Origin: Geminicoccus sp036263595
Lineage (GTDB): Bacteria; Pseudomonadota; Alphaproteobacteria; Geminicoccales; Geminicoccaceae
Reading direction: 5' to 3'
DNA length: 64,000 nt
NCBI RefSeq assembly: GCF_036263595.1
Contig: NZ_DATAGQ010000129.1
Span: forward strand, 39,748 to 103,747
The stretch's first letter is position 1. Each line of letters starts with the position of its first letter. The notes below the pieces were generated by a model. The model saw only the letters and a list, made by a program, of their open reading frames with translations, had not been told where the DNA came from and made no database searches. This document shows positions 61,916 through 64,000 of this stretch, one piece after another. The translations under genes and the position numbers were made by a program.

Positions 61916-63220
61916 TCAAGCCGCTTCACGCTGATCAGCCAGCTTTGCCGGCATCGGCCCGCCGGTAGCCCAGTCGAGCAACTCGACCGTATGGACGATC
62001 GGGATCCTGGTGCCGCTGCCGATCTGCGTCATGCAGCCGATGTTGCCGGTGGCCACCATGGCCGGTGCCAGCCGCTCGAGGTTGCTGACCTTGCGCTCCT
62101 TCAGCCGGTCGGCGAGTTCCGGCTGCAGCAGGTTGTAGGTCCCGGCCGAGCCACAGCAGATATGGCTCTCCGCCGGTTCGACGACCTCGTAGCCGGCCGC
62201 CCGAAGCAGCTTCTGCGGCAGCGACTTGATCTTCTGGCCATGCTGCATCGAGCAAGCCGAATGATAGGCGACGCGCTGGCCGGTCACGATCTCCGGCTCT
62301 GGCAGGCCAAGCCGGTCGACCAGTTCGGTTACGTCGAGCGCCATGGCCGCGATCTTTTGTGCCCGCTCCACCATCTCCGGCTCGTGCTGGAACAGATGGC
62401 CGTAGTCCTTGACGGTGGTGCCGCAGCCGGACGCGTTGATCACGACTGCATCGAGGCCCTGGCCCTCCACTTCCCTGATCCAGGCGCCGATGGTCCGTCT
62501 CGCCGCTGCCTTGCCCTCGTCGTCCTTGCCCATGTGCAGGGTCAAGGCGCCGCAACAGACCGCATCCTTCGCGAGCACTACCTCGCAGCCCAGCCTGGTC
62601 AGGAGCCGAATCGTCGCTTCGTTGATCGACGGATCGAGGACCCGCTGCGCACAGCCCTGCAGCAAGGCCACCCGCATCCGCTTCTGACCGCGCGCCGGCA
62701 CGACGCCAGGTCGGTCCATGGCAGAGGGACCATGCAGGTTGCGCGGCGCCATCTTCAGCATTGTCTGCAGGCGCTTGGGCATCATCCTGCCGAACGGCCG
62801 GCCGAGCGTGGCGCCCAGAAGCGCCAGCCGGAACAGGTCGGGTCGCGGCAGCACCTTGGCCAGCATCCAGCGCTGCCAGCGGTCGGCCGGCGGACGCTCA
62901 TAGGTCTTCTCGATATGCGACCGGGCATGGTCGACGAGATGCATGTAGTCGACGCCGGACGGGCAGGTCGTCGTGCAGGACAGGCAGGAGAGGCACCGGT
63001 CGATATGGCGGGTGACCCGCTCGTCGGCCTTGCGGTCGTTCTCCAGCATGTCCTTGATCAGGTAGATCCGGCCACGCGGCGAATCGAGCTCGTCGCCGAG
63101 AAGGACATAGGTCGGGCAGGTGGCCGTGCAGAACCCGCAATGGACGCAGGTACGGAGGATCTTCTCCGCTTCCTGGGTCTTCGGGTCGGCCAACTGCGCC
63201 AGGCTGAAGTTGGTTTGCAC
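61916..63220 (-). CDS. glcF: glycolate oxidase iron-sulfur subunit
   Basis: 434 residues. Two ferredoxin-type clusters (CVHCGFCTATCPTY, CLSCLSCTTTCPSG) and two CCG domains (AVCCGALTLH, HICCGSAGTYNLL). Takes electrons from the GlcD/GlcE flavin subunits in oxidation of glycolate to glyoxylate. GTG start with TGAGGAAAG upstream. glcE is immediately upstream on the same strand. Confidence 0.94.
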   Translation of the reverse strand: MQTNFSLAQLADPKTQEAEKILRTCVHCGFCTATCPTYVLLGDELDSPRGRIYLIKDMLENDRKADERVTRHIDRCLSCLSCTTTCPSGVDYMHLVDHARSHIEKTYERPPADRWQRWMLAKVLPRPDLFRLALLGATLGRPFGRMMPKRLQTMLKMAPRNLHGPSAMDRPGVVPARGQKRMRVALLQGCAQRVLDPSINEATIRLLTRLGCEVVLAKDAVCCGALTLHMGKDDEGKAAARRTIGAWIREVEGQGLDAVVINASGCGTTVKDYGHLFQHEPEMVERAQKIAAMALDVTELVDRLGLPEPEIVTGQRVAYHSACSMQHGQKIKSLPQKLLRAAGYEVVEPAESHICCGSAGTYNLLQPELADRLKERKVSNLERLAPAMVATGNIGCMTQIGSGTRIPIVHTVELLDWATGGPMPAKLADQREAA

Positions 63221-63235
63221 GTGCTGAAGCTTTCC

Positions 63236-64000
63236 TCAGGCGACCGGCGCCATGCGGCCCGGCTCCAGGATGTTCTCGGGGTCGAAGGCCTGCTTTACCC
63301 GTTTGGCCAGGGCTGCCAGGGCGGGAGGCTGCGGCTGGAAGACGGCAATGTCGCGGCGGGCTTCATCTGGTGCCCGTACCAACGTGGCGTGCCCACCATC
63401 CGCGACGAGCGCACGAACCCGGTCCGTCCAGGTTTCGTCCATGGTTGCCCAGACCTGTCCTCCGACCTGGTCCAGGAACAGGTCGGCGCCAAGTTCCATC
63501 AGGCGGCGCGCGACCGGAAGCCCCGCGGTGGGTGCCACCGAAAGCCGCCATAGTACCCGGCGGGGCGGAAGCACGGCGAGGTCACGGATGGCCCGCCACA
63601 AAGCCAGGCTCTCCTCCCCGACCACTACATGCGGCACGTCTGCGGCAATCTCGCGGATGAGCGACGTCATCCGGTCGTGCACCGAAGGTCCCACACCCTC
63701 GATCCGCATCAGGGCGGCGGCACTGCCCGCACCCTGGAGCGCAGGTACACCACAGCCGGCCAAAGCCGCTGGTGGCAGCAATGCCGCGCCGGAGACTTCA
63801 TAGGCCGTGCCGGCCGCCCGCCGAAGCCTCGCGGCCAGATCGTCCAGGTCGTCGCTCAGCAGGGCGAGGGTCGTCGTCCGTTCTGGCGCTGGCAGCACCT
63901 TGAACGTCACGTGACCCATGACGGCAAGAGTGCCGAACGAGCCGGCCAGCAGCTTGCAGAGGTCATAGCCGGTCACGTTCTTCACGACGCGGCCGCCGGC
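63236..64000 (-). CDS. glcE: glycolate oxidase FAD-binding subunit, 5' end outside window
   Basis: C-terminal 254 or so residues of GlcE. The frame is open to the window edge, reading AGGRVVKNVTGYDLCKLL, the end of the FAD_binding_4 domain; the ending FDPENILEPGRMAPVA is typical of the flavin subunits. glcD is expected further upstream. The internal GTG at 63985 is not the start. Confidence 0.9.
   Translation of the reverse strand, partial: AGGRVVKNVTGYDLCKLLAGSFGTLAVMGHVTFKVLPAPERTTTLALLSDDLDDLAARLRRAAGTAYEVSGAALLPPAALAGCGVPALQGAGSAAALMRIEGVGPSVHDRMTSLIREIAADVPHVVVGEESLALWRAIRDLAVLPPRRVLWRLSVAPTAGLPVARRLMELGADLFLDQVGGQVWATMDETWTDRVRALVADGGHATLVRAPDEARRDIAVFQPQPPALAALAKRVKQAFDPENILEPGRMAPVA

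Overview
The window is GC-rich, densely packed chromosomal DNA from an alphaproteobacterium. The evidence is a division and cell-wall (dcw) gene order typical of the class, an FtsZ tail ending in the alphaproteobacterial EIPAFLRR-type peptide, a TIGR02302/DUF4175 protein, the tlpA-argH-lptM-lysA neighbourhood, and meso-DAP-type MurE. A Rhodospirillales or Geminicoccales-like member is my best guess, from gene order rather than from any 16S sequence. No tRNA, rRNA, insertion sequence, prophage or CRISPR array was seen.

Layout. 1-2211: 3' part of malQ and a short-chain dehydrogenase. 2258-12468 (minus strand): one nine-gene operon with a putrescine/spermidine-type ABC importer (binding protein, ATPase, two permeases), followed by an AruI-like ketoarginine decarboxylase, a DavA-like amidase, guanidinobutyrase GbuA, a DavB-like amino-acid monooxygenase and a GabT-like aminotransferase. 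Together they look like an arginine (possibly also lysine) catabolic route through 4-guanidinobutyrate to GABA. 12657-16950: SGNH hydrolase, TlpA, argH, lptM, lysA. 16995-20666: DUF4175 protein, N-acetylmuramoyl-L-alanine amidase, RNase P RNA.

20667-21184 is an AT-richer gene-free stretch with DnaA-box-like sites. It stands where mraZ would be expected. 21185-38717 is the dcw cluster: rsmH, ftsL, ftsI, murE, murF, mraY, murD, ftsW, murG, murC, murB, ddl, ftsQ, ftsA, ftsZ. Almost every junction overlaps by 1-4 bases, which points to translational coupling. lpxC, a coiled-coil membrane protein, a DSD1-type PLP enzyme, a CYTH-CHAD protein, a ParA-like ATPase, an XRE regulator, bamD, recN, ligA and a small membrane protein follow up to 49550.

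49572-64000 holds a class III nucleotide cyclase, an aminopeptidase P, an ABM-fold protein divergent from an Lrp regulator, infC-thrS, two glycosyltransferases, an alpha/beta hydrolase, an SDR-queG-GST group, and glcF with the 3' part of glcE.

The most striking observation is an in-frame TAG in ftsZ, exactly at the end of the GTPase core. The next 176 codons, in the same frame, encode the linker and the conserved C-terminal FtsA/ZipA-binding peptide. Either this is a sequence error, or FtsZ here is made as a truncated core with the full-length form arising by readthrough.
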